Source: Sporobacter sp942492735
Lineage (GTDB): Bacteria > Bacillota > Clostridia > Oscillospirales > Oscillospiraceae
Reading direction: 5' to 3'
DNA length: 64,000 bases
Assembly: GCA_942492735.1 (NCBI GenBank)
Contig: OW818648.1
Coordinates: 4,139,430-4,203,429, forward strand
The notes beneath the pieces are model-generated. The model worked only from the letters and a program-made list of their open reading frames with translations. It was not told where the DNA came from and did no database searches. Of the stretch, positions 27,141-36,456 are shown piece by piece. Made by a program: the position numbers and the translations under genes. Within the stretch, counting starts at the first letter, position 1. Each line of letters opens with the position of its first letter.

Positions 27141-27148
27141 ACGTCAAA

Positions 27149-27235
27149 TTTCCTACGCTGGCATTATCCAGATCAGGTCAAGGGTTTACGACGTCAAACC
27201 GCCGTATCTCAGCCGAGCTTACTCAGCACCCCGTT
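27149..27235 (-). ncRNA. TPP riboswitch (THI element)
   Basis: Read on the - strand the element contains GGGGTGCTG, then GCTGAGATACGG, then ACCCTTGACCTGATCTGG and ATAATGCCAGCGTAGGAA, which are the conserved blocks of the thi box in order. It controls thiT by transcription attenuation. Confidence 0.96.
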
Positions 27236-27283
27236 ATTCAGTTAATTGAATAATACTGTTTAACTGCCGTATTGTCAATACAT

Positions 27284-27320
27284 AAAGGGAAAGGGGCTGT
27301 TGATTTTTGCAGCAGCCCCG
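27284..27320 (-). terminator. terminator after the SASP gene
   Basis: GGGGCTG ... CAGCCCC (27293-27299, 27313-27319) forms a stem followed on the - strand by a T/C-rich run. It separates the spore protein gene from the TPP leader. Confidence 0.6.
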
Positions 27321-27349
27321 TAAAATGCTAACGTTTTATATCGCAGTAA

Positions 27350-27520
27350 CTAGCCGCCGACGCTGCGCTCCGCCATTTCAATGGCTTTTTTAACAATATT
27401 GCCGCAGTCTCTTGATGAAACGCCGCCCCAGCCGCCGCTTCTGACAGTGTCGTAAACGCCAAGTTCCTTAGCGATTTCTGTCTTCAGGCTGTCCGACATC
27501 ACGCTTCTGTGTCCACTCAT
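27350..27520 (-). CDS. alpha/beta-type small acid-soluble spore protein
   Basis: A 56-residue protein. AGGAGGA lies 7 bases before the ATG. The sequence LKTEIAKELGVYD matches the first conserved SASP block with the germination protease site around EIA, and SSRDCGNIVKKAIEMAER matches the second block. A short linker with GGWGG replaces the usual spacer. Such proteins coat DNA in the dormant forespore and are degraded on germination. The gene indicates a spore former. It is probably expressed from its own sigma-G-type promoter; I did not locate one. Confidence 0.9.
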   Translation of the reverse strand: MSGHRSVMSDSLKTEIAKELGVYDTVRSGGWGGVSSRDCGNIVKKAIEMAERSVGG

Positions 27521-27589
27521 TATGATTCCTCCTCAATTGCTTTCAAAGAAAACTTTCACTTGTGGTTTTTCAGTTTGTCTGTATTTCTC

Positions 27590-27665
27590 TGCTTCGCAAA
27601 GCGTTCGCTTCGTCTTCAAAGTATCATCTTTGTCAACAAAGTGTAAACTTTGTTTATCAAAGCAT
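27590..27665. repeat. region of alternating CAAAG / CTTTG repeats
   Basis: Five or six alternating copies of CAAAG and CTTTG occur between the helicase gene and the SASP gene, giving several nested small hairpins. Function unknown; it may be a slippage-derived sequence or a stem-loop leader. Confidence 0.45.
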
Positions 27666-27728
27666 TATTAGTTTCGTACAATTAAAAATTATTATGCTGG
27701 CAGATAATAAGCGTTTCACCTTAATTTT

Positions 27729-29504
27729 TTAAAGCCTTACCAAAAGTTTATTTATGCGTTCGCTTGTTCGGGCTCTTTCTTGATAAACCCAGTCTGGGTC
27801 AAAATCGATGTCGAAATTTTTAGAAAACGAGTAATAAAGACCAAGCTTTTGATAATATTTTTCCTGATCGAACAATGCGTTGCCGATAGACTTCGGTCCC
27901 ATAGGCTTCGGCTTTGATATCTCAGATCGCTTTTTTATGAAATATTCGTCAACATAATCCAGAAAAACACCAAGCAGCTCCATATTATTGACGTCAAAGG
28001 GCAGCTTCATCAGCTTATATTCCGCCGATTCCGGCAGCCGGTACTGCTTGATGCTTTCGAGTACCAGAAGGTAGTCTCGCACATCCATCTTCCTGTAATA
28101 GCCGAGCGTCTCCTCGTTTGTGCTCCAGAGGGCGAGCTTTTCGCGGAGCGGCAGGCCCTTGATCTTCATAATTGCTTCGCTTGGGCCGAGAACAGCCTGC
28201 CGGAGCATTTCATCGTCGGTCTCGAGGTTTTCTTTTATAAAAAGATGGTCGATGCTCGTCGTGGAGACGTACCCGACATCATAAATACCTTTTCTCCCGG
28301 CGCGGCCGGCAATCTGCTTAACCTCCTGCGAGGTGATGTACCGCTTTTCTTCACCGTCGAATTTTTGCAGGTCCATAAAAACAATACGACGGATCGGGAG
28401 ATTGACGCCCATACCGATGGCGTCCGTTGTGATGAGAATCCTGTTCGTGCCCTTGATGAAGGCGTGGTACTGCATCCGGCGCACCTCCGGCGGCAGGTCG
28501 CCGTAAATCACGCTGTTTTTGAAGCCTCTGTCCTGAAAATACTTGGAAAGCTCTAAAACGCGTCTCTTTGAAAAGGCGACGAGCGCGTCGCCTTTTTCGA
28601 TATCCTTGAGTAAAAACGGTACCGTGCTCACTTCGAGCGGTGTGTCCCTTTTGTATTCGATGATTTCATAAGCGTCGCCGCAGTCCTCTAGGATCTTAAC
28701 GAGCAGCTTTTTGGCGTTGATCGCCCCGCAGATATGGATTTCCGAGCACCGCAGCCCAAGTACGGCCCGTGTCCAGGCCTGCCCTCTTTGAGAATTGGCA
28801 ATCATCTGTACTTCATCAATGACGGCGATGTCATATTCCTTTTCTATGCCGAGCTTTTCAATGGTCGAGCACACGTGGCGCGCGCCCTCGACGATAATTT
28901 CCTCCTCGCCTGTCAACAGGCTGCAAGGTACACCCTCCCTGTTGAGACGTTCGAAGTTCTCCAGGGCTAGAATTCGGAGCGGCGCGAGATACACGCCGTT
29001 TTCGGACTGTTTTAAACGTTCAATAGCCCTGTATGTCTTTCCCGTATTTGTCTCGCCCAGATGGAGAATGAAGCACCGCTTCAGTATTCTCGCTTTTTCA
29101 TACTCATCTTTTGGGTTCTCCGGGAAATATTTGGTGAACTCACTGGCGATAATCTTCGGGATATGGCTTGTGACAAGAACGGAGATGATGCCCGAGCTGA
29201 TATAGCCGGTTTTGTCCGTCTTGATGATTTCCTCAAACTTGTAGCTTGTGCCCTTCTTTTTGTTGTAATGGTTTAATAACCGGGCGGAAATCTCATCAAG
29301 CAGCTCCAGGTATCCCTGATATACATCCTTAAACTCTTTAAAGTCCCGGAGCTCCAGTTCTTTGAGCGCCCTGATCCTTTTGCGCACAATCGCCTCATGA
29401 TCCCACAGCTTAGAGTCCTTCGTATTCTGGACAATATGCGCCGTCTGTTCCAGCTGCGACCTGATTTTTTCAAATTCCCGCATCGCTTTCTGCGCTTTTT
29501 TCAT
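27729..29504 (-). CDS. Suv3-like DExH RNA helicase
   Basis: A 591-residue superfamily 2 helicase. Walker A is GETNTGKT (near 150-157), motif II is DEVQM, and motif VI is QIAGRAGRKG. The order and spacing match the SUV3 family best known from mitochondrial RNA degradosomes, and bacterial relatives exist in clostridia. The N-terminal ~140 residues are predicted helical and charged. It probably unwinds structured RNA for decay or processing. The gene is monocistronic on the - strand. Confidence 0.88.
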   Translation of the reverse strand: MKKAQKAMREFEKIRSQLEQTAHIVQNTKDSKLWDHEAIVRKRIRALKELELRDFKEFKDVYQGYLELLDEISARLLNHYNKKKGTSYKFEEIIKTDKTGYISSGIISVLVTSHIPKIIASEFTKYFPENPKDEYEKARILKRCFILHLGETNTGKTYRAIERLKQSENGVYLAPLRILALENFERLNREGVPCSLLTGEEEIIVEGARHVCSTIEKLGIEKEYDIAVIDEVQMIANSQRGQAWTRAVLGLRCSEIHICGAINAKKLLVKILEDCGDAYEIIEYKRDTPLEVSTVPFLLKDIEKGDALVAFSKRRVLELSKYFQDRGFKNSVIYGDLPPEVRRMQYHAFIKGTNRILITTDAIGMGVNLPIRRIVFMDLQKFDGEEKRYITSQEVKQIAGRAGRKGIYDVGYVSTTSIDHLFIKENLETDDEMLRQAVLGPSEAIMKIKGLPLREKLALWSTNEETLGYYRKMDVRDYLLVLESIKQYRLPESAEYKLMKLPFDVNNMELLGVFLDYVDEYFIKKRSEISKPKPMGPKSIGNALFDQEKYYQKLGLYYSFSKNFDIDFDPDWVYQERARTSERINKLLVRL

Positions 29505-29600
29505 CTTCGACCACCGGCCTTCAAAATCTTGTTTGTCTTTAGATTATCAAATCTTCAGTTATATATGCAATTCACGAATAAAAAGATGCTGCTGCTAACG

Positions 29601-29671
29601 ACGGACGACACAATGGTCGTCCCTACGAAAATCATTGATTCATGCCGTAGGGACGACCATTGGTCGTCCGT
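29601..29671. repeat. long inverted repeat, GTAGGG family
   Basis: Arms 29601-29627 and 29646-29671 are complementary with one gap, inner ends CCCTACG / CGTAGGG. Here GTAGGG lies at the inner end, as in the copy at 2260. The element separates the helicase gene from the ene-reductase gene. Confidence 0.8.
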
Positions 29672-29687
29672 GTCATTCGCCGGGGTC

Positions 29688-31625
29688 TTATATATCCAGC
29701 GCTGCGAAGTGGCCTCTGAAAACCGCTTGTGTTATTTGGGCGGGTTTGACGCAATCGCCGACCTCGTAGACTTCAGGTGCGCTGTCTTTGAGTGTATCGG
29801 CAGCACTTCTCTGTGAACGCTGGCCGACGGCGCAGATGATTGTATCGGCTTCGTAAAAGATTTCGTTCCCGTCCTTGTCGGCGCAAACGAGGCCATCCTT
29901 CTCGACACGGATGCCGCGCAGGCCTGTCCGGCAATTGACATACTTATTGAGCTCAGCAACGAGCAGCGGACGATGACGGCCATTTGCATCCAAACAGACG
30001 TCGCCAAGCATCTCAACGACCGTGACATCCTTCCCCTCATGAGCCAGATGCACCGCTGTCTCGCAACCGACGAGGCCGCCGCCGAGGACAACAACTTTTT
30101 CGCCCACATCCAAGCGACGCAGATACAGGTCATTTGCGACAATGACGTTCTTCCTGGTGCCGTCAGCACCTTTAATTCCCGGGATGGGCGGGACAATCGG
30201 CGACGCGCCGACGGCAACGACGAGAACATCGGCGCTGATGGCTTCGGCAAGCTCCGGCGTCACCTCGGTGTTAAGGCGCACATCGACGCCCGCCTTCTCC
30301 AGCTGACGCGCTTTTGTACTTATAAAGCCATACAGGTCTTTTTTGAACGGGATGCCTCTCTCCGCTTTAAGCGAGCCGCCGAGCGCGCTGCTTTTTTCGC
30401 ATAGGATGACCGTATGGCCGCGTTCCGCTGCCGTCAGAGCTGCCTGCATACCGCCCGGCCCGCCGCCAGCGACTAGTACTTTTTTCGGTTTCGTTGGGGT
30501 ATACGCAAAGCTTAGCTCATATTCATTTCCAATGACCGGATTTAAGGCGCAGATGCGGAGTCCCGTCGTCATACGCTCGGCCATGCACGTAAAGCAGCGG
30601 CAGCATCGGACAATCTCGTCGTCCCTGCCTGTATACGCCTTTTTCGGCAGATACGGGTCGGCGAGCAAGGCCCTGGCCATAACGACAGCATCTGCCCTGC
30701 CGGATTGAATAATATCGTCCATCATCTGTGGTTCATTGAGCGCGCCGATTGTTGAAACCGGAATTTCGATATGCTTTTTAAGCTCCTGGGCGAAATGGAC
30801 GTTCACGCCGCGCTCCATGAACATAGACGGATGCGTCTTATCGAAGCTCCCGTGATGCGCGCCTGTTGAAACCTGCAAGAGGTCAATCTTGCATTCCACC
30901 AGCTTTGCAAACGTTATGATATCGTCAAACGAATAACCGCCCTCCATGTATTCATCGGCGCTGATTCGCAGCTCAAGCGGGAACCCAGGCCCGACGACCG
31001 ATCTGACTTTTTCTAAAACCTCGAGTGCGAAGCGTGCGCGGTTCTGAACGCTGCCGCCGTATTCATCCGTTCTCTTATTTGTTGACGGCGACAAAAACTG
31101 CTGGAGAAGCCAGCCATGCCCGGCATGAATGAGCATCATCTCAAAACCGGCGTCCTTCGTCATCTTTGCCGCTCTGCCGTAGGCATCAATGATCTCGCGG
31201 ATTTTCTCTTTTGTCATGGCACGGGCTGTCATTTCGCCGTTTTCATAATCGTCGCTCGGGCCAAAAGACACGCCACCCTCAACAATCGCATATTTGCCGC
31301 CGTGGGAGAGCTCAATACTGGGAATCGCACCATGACGTTTGATTGCGCGGGCCGCCATCGCGAGGCTGTCTTTTGCGTTCGGCGCGTCGAGGATGACCTG
31401 AATCGGATAATATTTACCTGTTTTGCTGTCGACAATGACTTCACTCACAGTGACAACAGCCGCGCCTCCTTTCGCGCGCAACTCATAAAACGCAATTGCT
31501 TCCGGTGTCAAGCAGCCATCCGATGTCAATATTGGGTATGTCATCGGCGCAGAAATGATGCGGTTCTTCAGTGTGACACCACCTATTTTTAAGGGGCTGA
31601 ACAAATTGGGGAATTTTCTCTGCAA
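29688..31625 (-). CDS. FMN/[4Fe-4S]/FAD ene-reductase, FadH-like (paralog 2)
   Basis: About 645 residues from the TTG at 31625, chosen because GAGAAGG lies at a normal distance; a GTG three codons upstream is too close to it. Domain order is as in paralog 1: OYE barrel (FPNLFSPLKIGGVTLKNRI, HAGHGWLLQQFLSP), Cys cluster CCRCFTC...C, FAD motif VAGGGPGGMQAALTAAERG and NAD(P)H motif LGGGLVGCETAVHLAHEG. The barrel start is closest to general 2,4-dienoyl-CoA reductases and differs from the other three (NRIISAP versus NRIFASP), so its substrate may differ. Trp again replaces the FadH catalytic Tyr. It lies downstream of the hybrid histidine kinase on the same strand. Confidence 0.9.
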   Translation of the reverse strand: MQRKFPNLFSPLKIGGVTLKNRIISAPMTYPILTSDGCLTPEAIAFYELRAKGGAAVVTVSEVIVDSKTGKYYPIQVILDAPNAKDSLAMAARAIKRHGAIPSIELSHGGKYAIVEGGVSFGPSDDYENGEMTARAMTKEKIREIIDAYGRAAKMTKDAGFEMMLIHAGHGWLLQQFLSPSTNKRTDEYGGSVQNRARFALEVLEKVRSVVGPGFPLELRISADEYMEGGYSFDDIITFAKLVECKIDLLQVSTGAHHGSFDKTHPSMFMERGVNVHFAQELKKHIEIPVSTIGALNEPQMMDDIIQSGRADAVVMARALLADPYLPKKAYTGRDDEIVRCCRCFTCMAERMTTGLRICALNPVIGNEYELSFAYTPTKPKKVLVAGGGPGGMQAALTAAERGHTVILCEKSSALGGSLKAERGIPFKKDLYGFISTKARQLEKAGVDVRLNTEVTPELAEAISADVLVVAVGASPIVPPIPGIKGADGTRKNVIVANDLYLRRLDVGEKVVVLGGGLVGCETAVHLAHEGKDVTVVEMLGDVCLDANGRHRPLLVAELNKYVNCRTGLRGIRVEKDGLVCADKDGNEIFYEADTIICAVGQRSQRSAADTLKDSAPEVYEVGDCVKPAQITQAVFRGHFAALDI

Positions 31626-31726
31626 AAAAATCACACCTTCTCAATAATTATATTAAAATCGATTATACCATAATTTCATTAAACAGAAAACGACATGCCG
31701 AAAAACGAGGCATGCCGTCTTTTGAA

Positions 31727-34663
31727 TTATTTCTCTCTGCTGAATAATCTCCTGATTCGTTCGTAGAACAGATCAGCTTTAATCGGTTTCGTGATGTAAT
31801 CTGTAAAACCCATCTGTATAGCGCGCCCGATCTCCCGCTCCATGGCGTTCGAGCTGACGGCGATGACCGGGATATTCTCCGTTTCTTCATATTCCTGCAG
31901 CTCTTCGAACGCCTCATACCCATCCATACCCGGGAGATTAATATCCAGAAGTATCACGTCTGGCTTCTCACGTCGCGCGATCTCAATGCCCTGCTCAGCC
32001 GTCTGCGCCGAGAGGAACACCGTGCCCGGGATAAGCTCAAGTACGCGCTCAACAAGTCTCATATTCGCCTGGTTATCCTCGATATAGAGTATTTTCTTGT
32101 TTCTGACGCAGTCGTTATTCGATGTTTCAATTTTTCCCTGCAGCTCAATTCTTTCGCTCCACAACGTCATTTCAACAATTGCCGGCAGTTCAATAGAGAA
32201 ATGGCTTCCCTCACCCTGTGTGCTCTCTACGTGGATAACGCCGCCCATCATTTCCGTGAGCTGCTTCACAACAGCTAGTCCGACGCCCGTCCCCTCGACA
32301 ACATGCTGCATGCTGTTGAGCCGATAAAATGGTTTGAATATTTCTTCGAGCTCCTCTTCAGGGATACCGACACCGGTGTCCACCACGTGAAATCGGATCT
32401 TATCGTTCGCTGCTTCACAATAAAAATCAACTTTTCCGTTTGGTTTATTGTATTTGATCGCATTGGACAACAGATTGATGAGAACCTGCTTTAACTTTAT
32501 TTTATCCGCCTTTACAAATTTATGACAGCAAAAAGTCGAATCAGCCTCTACGTTAATACAGTATTTTTCAGCCGTCGGTATGATGATCGTCATCGTCTCT
32601 TGTATGATGGTGCCTATATCAACAGGCTCTATCGACAATCGTGTCTTCCCGGCTTCAATTTTAGCAAGGTCAAGCACTTCATTGATCAGCTCTAGGAGAT
32701 GGTTTCCCGCCTTTAAAATCTCATAGACACATTCATCCTGTAACCCGGTAAGCGGGGTCGTCTGGTCCATCTCAAGAACCTGCGCAAAGCCCAGAACAGC
32801 ATTGAGCGGCGTCCTCAGCTCATGGCTCATATTGGACAAAAATTGCGATTTTGTTCTGCTGGCGGCTTCGGCTTCATCTCTGGCTCTAGAAATGGACTCT
32901 TCCATTTCTTTTCTCTCGGTAATATCCCGCACTGTAACGACAACTCTGACCGGGTCTCTGCTGACAAGCGACACGCGGGCCACCACCCAGCGTACGCCCA
33001 AGCCTGTTTCCACATCAGTTTCGACAATCTCTCGGTTCCCTGTTTCTATAACAGACTGCAGCAAGCCCTTGATCACAGCCGCCTTTTCACTCGGAAAAAT
33101 ACTGTCAATAGAAGTATATTCGCGCGCACCTTCTACTTGTATATATCTCATGTCGCCGATGGTGAGGTTGGTGATCATTCCATTTTCATCCAATTCAACA
33201 ATTGCATCGTCTATCGAGCTAATAACTGCCTTAAGATAGGACTCTTTTTCTTTCAGTTCAGTCTGGGCTGCCATAAGATTACCGTTGAACTCACCGAGAT
33301 GGTGACCCATATCAACAATATGCCTTGAAGTTTCCCGCAGCTCTTTAACACCGAATTCCGGCATTTCGAGAAAATAATTGCCCGCGCCAATTCTCTCTGT
33401 CATACTGTTGAGCTCCACCAGAGGCTGAGAAAGATCCTTGGTTAATTTTTTCGACCTCTGATAAAGGAGATAGAAAAACAAAATATAGAACAAAATGACT
33501 GTGCCACTCAGAAATATTCCGACATCACGCAGTTGCATTCCGATATGATTGATTGTCACATATATGCTATCCTGAGGGATAATTAGCACCAGCTGCCAAC
33601 CGGTTTCACCGACCGTATCCCATGCAACCAGCTTTTTCTCATGACCAAGCGTTATTGTTGAGGTCCCGCTCGGATTTATAATGAGGTCTTCCGCAAATTC
33701 GGTCATACTATCCATTTTATACAGATTGAACTTATTTGGTTTGAATGTGTCTTTCTTTATGGCATCATCATAATGATCTCCTCCGAGTTCGGCTAATCCC
33801 CAGTCTGCTTCGCCTTTTTCCGAAAGAGCCAGTATCATTCCATCGCTGTCAACAAGCATGCTATATCCATCCCCAGGAATATCCATCTTTTGTATCTGCT
33901 CGGCCAAGCTGCTGACCGTAACGTCAATTCCGACAATACCTTCAAGAAAATCGCCGTTGTAAACAGGCGCGACGGATGACGTCATCCAGCCGTTTCCCGC
34001 AGGGTCTAGATAGACATCCGTCCAGACCGCACTCCTTTCCGGGTTATGCTCGGCGTCGGCTTCATAATAAAAATTAAATGACGTAATGTCTGCTTTTGGC
34101 GTATACAGTTCGATAACGTTGACATAAGGATAGATGACATTGAGAGAATCATATGTATTCATAAATACCGCACTTATAAGCGGATTTGTTCTATAAATAT
34201 CCGCCATCATGCTCTGTATTGAGAGCGTTCCTGCGACCTTCTCACGCTCTTTTTCACCGATCGGTAAAAATCCGCTGTAATAAGCGGCCGCACCGCCGTT
34301 ATCAACGCTTGTGTAATAAGCCCCGTCAGGTGAGGTTTGAAGTCTGGCCTTATCCTCCGAGCTTAATTCAGTATGTTTCTGAAGCGCGATGCCCATCTGG
34401 GATGCAAATATCTCTGTGCTGATCTCGACTCCGCTGAGCTGACGATCAATCACTTCCGATTCCAGGCTCGACTGCTTGACGAGCTGATTGTTCACATCTG
34501 TATTCATAAAATCCGAAAGGACATTCTTCATCTGAATGTTGATCCCAACAAAAAGACCAAATAATACCACTTGGACAATAATAACTGGAATCAACGCGGT
34601 TTTCAGGTAGGCTCGCCAAATCCACGTTGCAAGTGTCATCGGATTTTTCAGTTTACGGCTCAT
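31727..34663 (-). CDS. hybrid sensor histidine kinase (CACHE-HAMP-PAS-HisKA-HATPase-REC)
   Basis: A 978-residue membrane kinase. An N-terminal helix (about 21-45) and a second (about 380-400) bracket a ~330-residue extracytoplasmic region with dCACHE-like features. A HAMP-like linker (400-455), a PAS domain (about 470-590) and HisKA follow; the phospho-accepting His is His613 in MSHELRTPLN. The HATPase contains DTGVGIPEEE and GTGVGLAVV. The C-terminal receiver (about 860-978) has ILYIEDNQ and VILLDINLPGMDG with the acceptor Asp. It probably signals to the SARP-like regulator encoded divergently 550 bases away. The input ligand is unknown. Confidence 0.93.
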   Translation of the reverse strand: MSRKLKNPMTLATWIWRAYLKTALIPVIIVQVVLFGLFVGINIQMKNVLSDFMNTDVNNQLVKQSSLESEVIDRQLSGVEISTEIFASQMGIALQKHTELSSEDKARLQTSPDGAYYTSVDNGGAAAYYSGFLPIGEKEREKVAGTLSIQSMMADIYRTNPLISAVFMNTYDSLNVIYPYVNVIELYTPKADITSFNFYYEADAEHNPERSAVWTDVYLDPAGNGWMTSSVAPVYNGDFLEGIVGIDVTVSSLAEQIQKMDIPGDGYSMLVDSDGMILALSEKGEADWGLAELGGDHYDDAIKKDTFKPNKFNLYKMDSMTEFAEDLIINPSGTSTITLGHEKKLVAWDTVGETGWQLVLIIPQDSIYVTINHIGMQLRDVGIFLSGTVILFYILFFYLLYQRSKKLTKDLSQPLVELNSMTERIGAGNYFLEMPEFGVKELRETSRHIVDMGHHLGEFNGNLMAAQTELKEKESYLKAVISSIDDAIVELDENGMITNLTIGDMRYIQVEGAREYTSIDSIFPSEKAAVIKGLLQSVIETGNREIVETDVETGLGVRWVVARVSLVSRDPVRVVVTVRDITERKEMEESISRARDEAEAASRTKSQFLSNMSHELRTPLNAVLGFAQVLEMDQTTPLTGLQDECVYEILKAGNHLLELINEVLDLAKIEAGKTRLSIEPVDIGTIIQETMTIIIPTAEKYCINVEADSTFCCHKFVKADKIKLKQVLINLLSNAIKYNKPNGKVDFYCEAANDKIRFHVVDTGVGIPEEELEEIFKPFYRLNSMQHVVEGTGVGLAVVKQLTEMMGGVIHVESTQGEGSHFSIELPAIVEMTLWSERIELQGKIETSNNDCVRNKKILYIEDNQANMRLVERVLELIPGTVFLSAQTAEQGIEIARREKPDVILLDINLPGMDGYEAFEELQEYEETENIPVIAVSSNAMEREIGRAIQMGFTDYITKPIKADLFYERIRRLFSREK

Positions 34664-34725
34664 TTACACAATGCTCCAATCACGTGCTGAATTCTTCCTA
34701 TCCAGGTCATATGCTTACCGCTGCT

Positions 34726-34959
34726 TTATATATTTTCCTTGTATTTTTGAATGAGCTTTAAAACCCTGTAGTCCTGATTTGGATATAGATTTCCCGGTAC
34801 GCCATCCTTCCCGAGCGCACTATATACCTGCCACCTTGCACACTGCGCATTGCTGATATTGCAAAATCGAATTTTAAACGATTTGGAGATCAGATCGGGC
34901 TTGTCCCCCATTTCATCACGAAAAAATATACAATTTTCTAATAACGGACAGTTCGCCAT
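34726..34959 (-). CDS. small Cys-rich protein
   Basis: The start at 34959 is set by GGGAGG 7 bases upstream, giving 77 residues beginning MANCPLLENCIFF; a longer frame upstream lacks such a site. The pattern CPLLENCIFF, RFCNISNAQCARW and a C-terminal VPGNLYPNQ recurs, from memory, in small proteins found near sensory proteins in anaerobes. Four Cys residues suggest metal or disulfide binding. Encoded just upstream of the hybrid kinase on the same strand, it may be an accessory factor; this is inference. Confidence 0.75.
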   Translation of the reverse strand: MANCPLLENCIFFRDEMGDKPDLISKSFKIRFCNISNAQCARWQVYSALGKDGVPGNLYPNQDYRVLKLIQKYKENI

Positions 34960-35216
34960 AACCACGCCTCCCTTCAGCCTTTCATTAAGTAATATCGGTA
35001 ATTCCGCTGAACAGTTCATCGGATTCACAAGATATTTCAAATAAATTTCTGATGGAATTATTTGTAGTAAAACGTCAATTTATATGATAATATGAAAATA
35101 GTATTACATCTGGGAATAAATAATAAGAATATGACAGAAACCTCATATCATTCTCAACAAACATGATGATATTTTGCGCTTATTCTATTTGTCGTTTTGG
35201 AGAGGGGGGTTATTCA

Positions 35217-36308
35217 TTGCTGCAGGCTTATATTGTTGACGATGATGCGCCATCAATCAAAATCATTGAGTATTTCCTAAAAACATATGTCATGATCGAA
35301 ATTGCCGGAACCTTTACAGATCCATTGCTTGCGCTTGAAAAATTCGAAGTCGACAGACCGCAGCTTGTTTTTCTCGACATCAACATGGGCCAGATGAACG
35401 GCATGGAAGCAGCCGAAAGATTCATCGGCATAAACGCGGAGACAGATATCATTTTTACCACGGCCTACGATCATTTTGCAGTCGATGCTTTTGAAATACA
35501 TGCAGCCGACTATCTTGTCAAGCCGATTATTAAAGCGCGTTTTGATAAATGCATTGAAAGAGTACTCAAAAAAAACGAGCGGGAAATTACCGACAGTAAA
35601 TTATGTATCAATTGCTTCGGCAAATTCAGTATTTACAGGCAAAACGAAGATCCTATCAAATGGCGCACAGAAAAATCAAAGGAATTGGCCGCTTTACTTA
35701 TTTATAACAACGGCCGTGTCGTGTCTCGGGATGAAATCATTGAGCATCTGTGGCCGGAAACAGACATCGACAGAGCAATACGCTATCTTCACAACAGCAT
35801 TTACTATATAAGAAAGAGTTTGGAGAGTAACGTTATCGGCCGGTCAAGTATTAAGATCAGCGGCAGCTACTCCATGATTATATCGGATAGTATTTTCTTT
35901 GATTTCAGGGTGTTCAACGCATTATATGAGAAGGCAGAAACGGACGCGTCTGTCCTGGAGGAGCTCATTGCCCTGTCGAGCAAAAATTTTATGGAGGGTG
36001 AAGACTGGAACTGGGCCGTCATAGAACGCGAAAATATTGAGGAAAAGTGTCTGAACGCCATCGTTAAACTCAGTACCACGCTCATAAGAAATAAGAATTA
36101 CAGCAAAGCGGAGGAAATCCTGAAGCAGGCTTACGTTAAAAATCAGTATGACGAAAGAATTACGACACTCCTTATCAAGCTCTATATCAACACCAATCAA
36201 AAGATCAAGGCGATGATGCATTTCAACGAATTTTCCGAGCTCATACAAAAAGAATTGGGTATTCATCCGGGAAAATTTATAAAAGAACTCATCAACTCGA
36301 TTAAATAG
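35217..36308 (+). CDS. response regulator with OmpR-type and bacterial transcriptional activator (SARP-like) domains
   Basis: From the TTG at 35217 (GAGAGGGGGG upstream) the protein has 363 residues. The receiver is residues 1-125: acidic pocket VDDD (7-10), phospho-acceptor Asp54 in VFLDINMGQMNG, and Lys in YLVKPI. A winged-helix region follows (about 135-225), then a BTAD-like alpha-helical TPR repeat region to the end, as in SARP-type regulators. It probably binds DNA as a dimer and acts on nearby genes. The partner kinase is likely the hybrid kinase divergently encoded. Confidence 0.87.
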   Translation: MLQAYIVDDDAPSIKIIEYFLKTYVMIEIAGTFTDPLLALEKFEVDRPQLVFLDINMGQMNGMEAAERFIGINAETDIIFTTAYDHFAVDAFEIHAADYLVKPIIKARFDKCIERVLKKNEREITDSKLCINCFGKFSIYRQNEDPIKWRTEKSKELAALLIYNNGRVVSRDEIIEHLWPETDIDRAIRYLHNSIYYIRKSLESNVIGRSSIKISGSYSMIISDSIFFDFRVFNALYEKAETDASVLEELIALSSKNFMEGEDWNWAVIERENIEEKCLNAIVKLSTTLIRNKNYSKAEEILKQAYVKNQYDERITTLLIKLYINTNQKIKAMMHFNEFSELIQKELGIHPGKFIKELINSIK

Positions 36309-36381
36309 CAGATACGTACCTTTCGAAAACCACGTTGAAGTAATCAGCGTGGTTTTCTTGTGATAATATGCAGATTTTCCC

Positions 36382-36411
36382 TTGACATCCGAGCGGCGCA
36401 TTAAGTATAAT
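36382..36411 (+). promoter_or_regulatory. sigma-A promoter of rex
   Basis: Perfect TTGACA (36382-36387) and TATAAT (36406-36411) are 18 bases apart. The longest reading frame of rex would start inside this -35, so the true start must lie downstream, at 36457. Confidence 0.85.
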
Positions 36412-36456
36412 TATATCGATAAAAACTTACTTATTAATCGCGACGAGGTAAAAAAG

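Noticed and set aside
29397..29816. + strand frame between the helicase and ene-reductase 2
   Set aside because: It spans the start of one gene, an inverted repeat and the end of another, with no support of its own.
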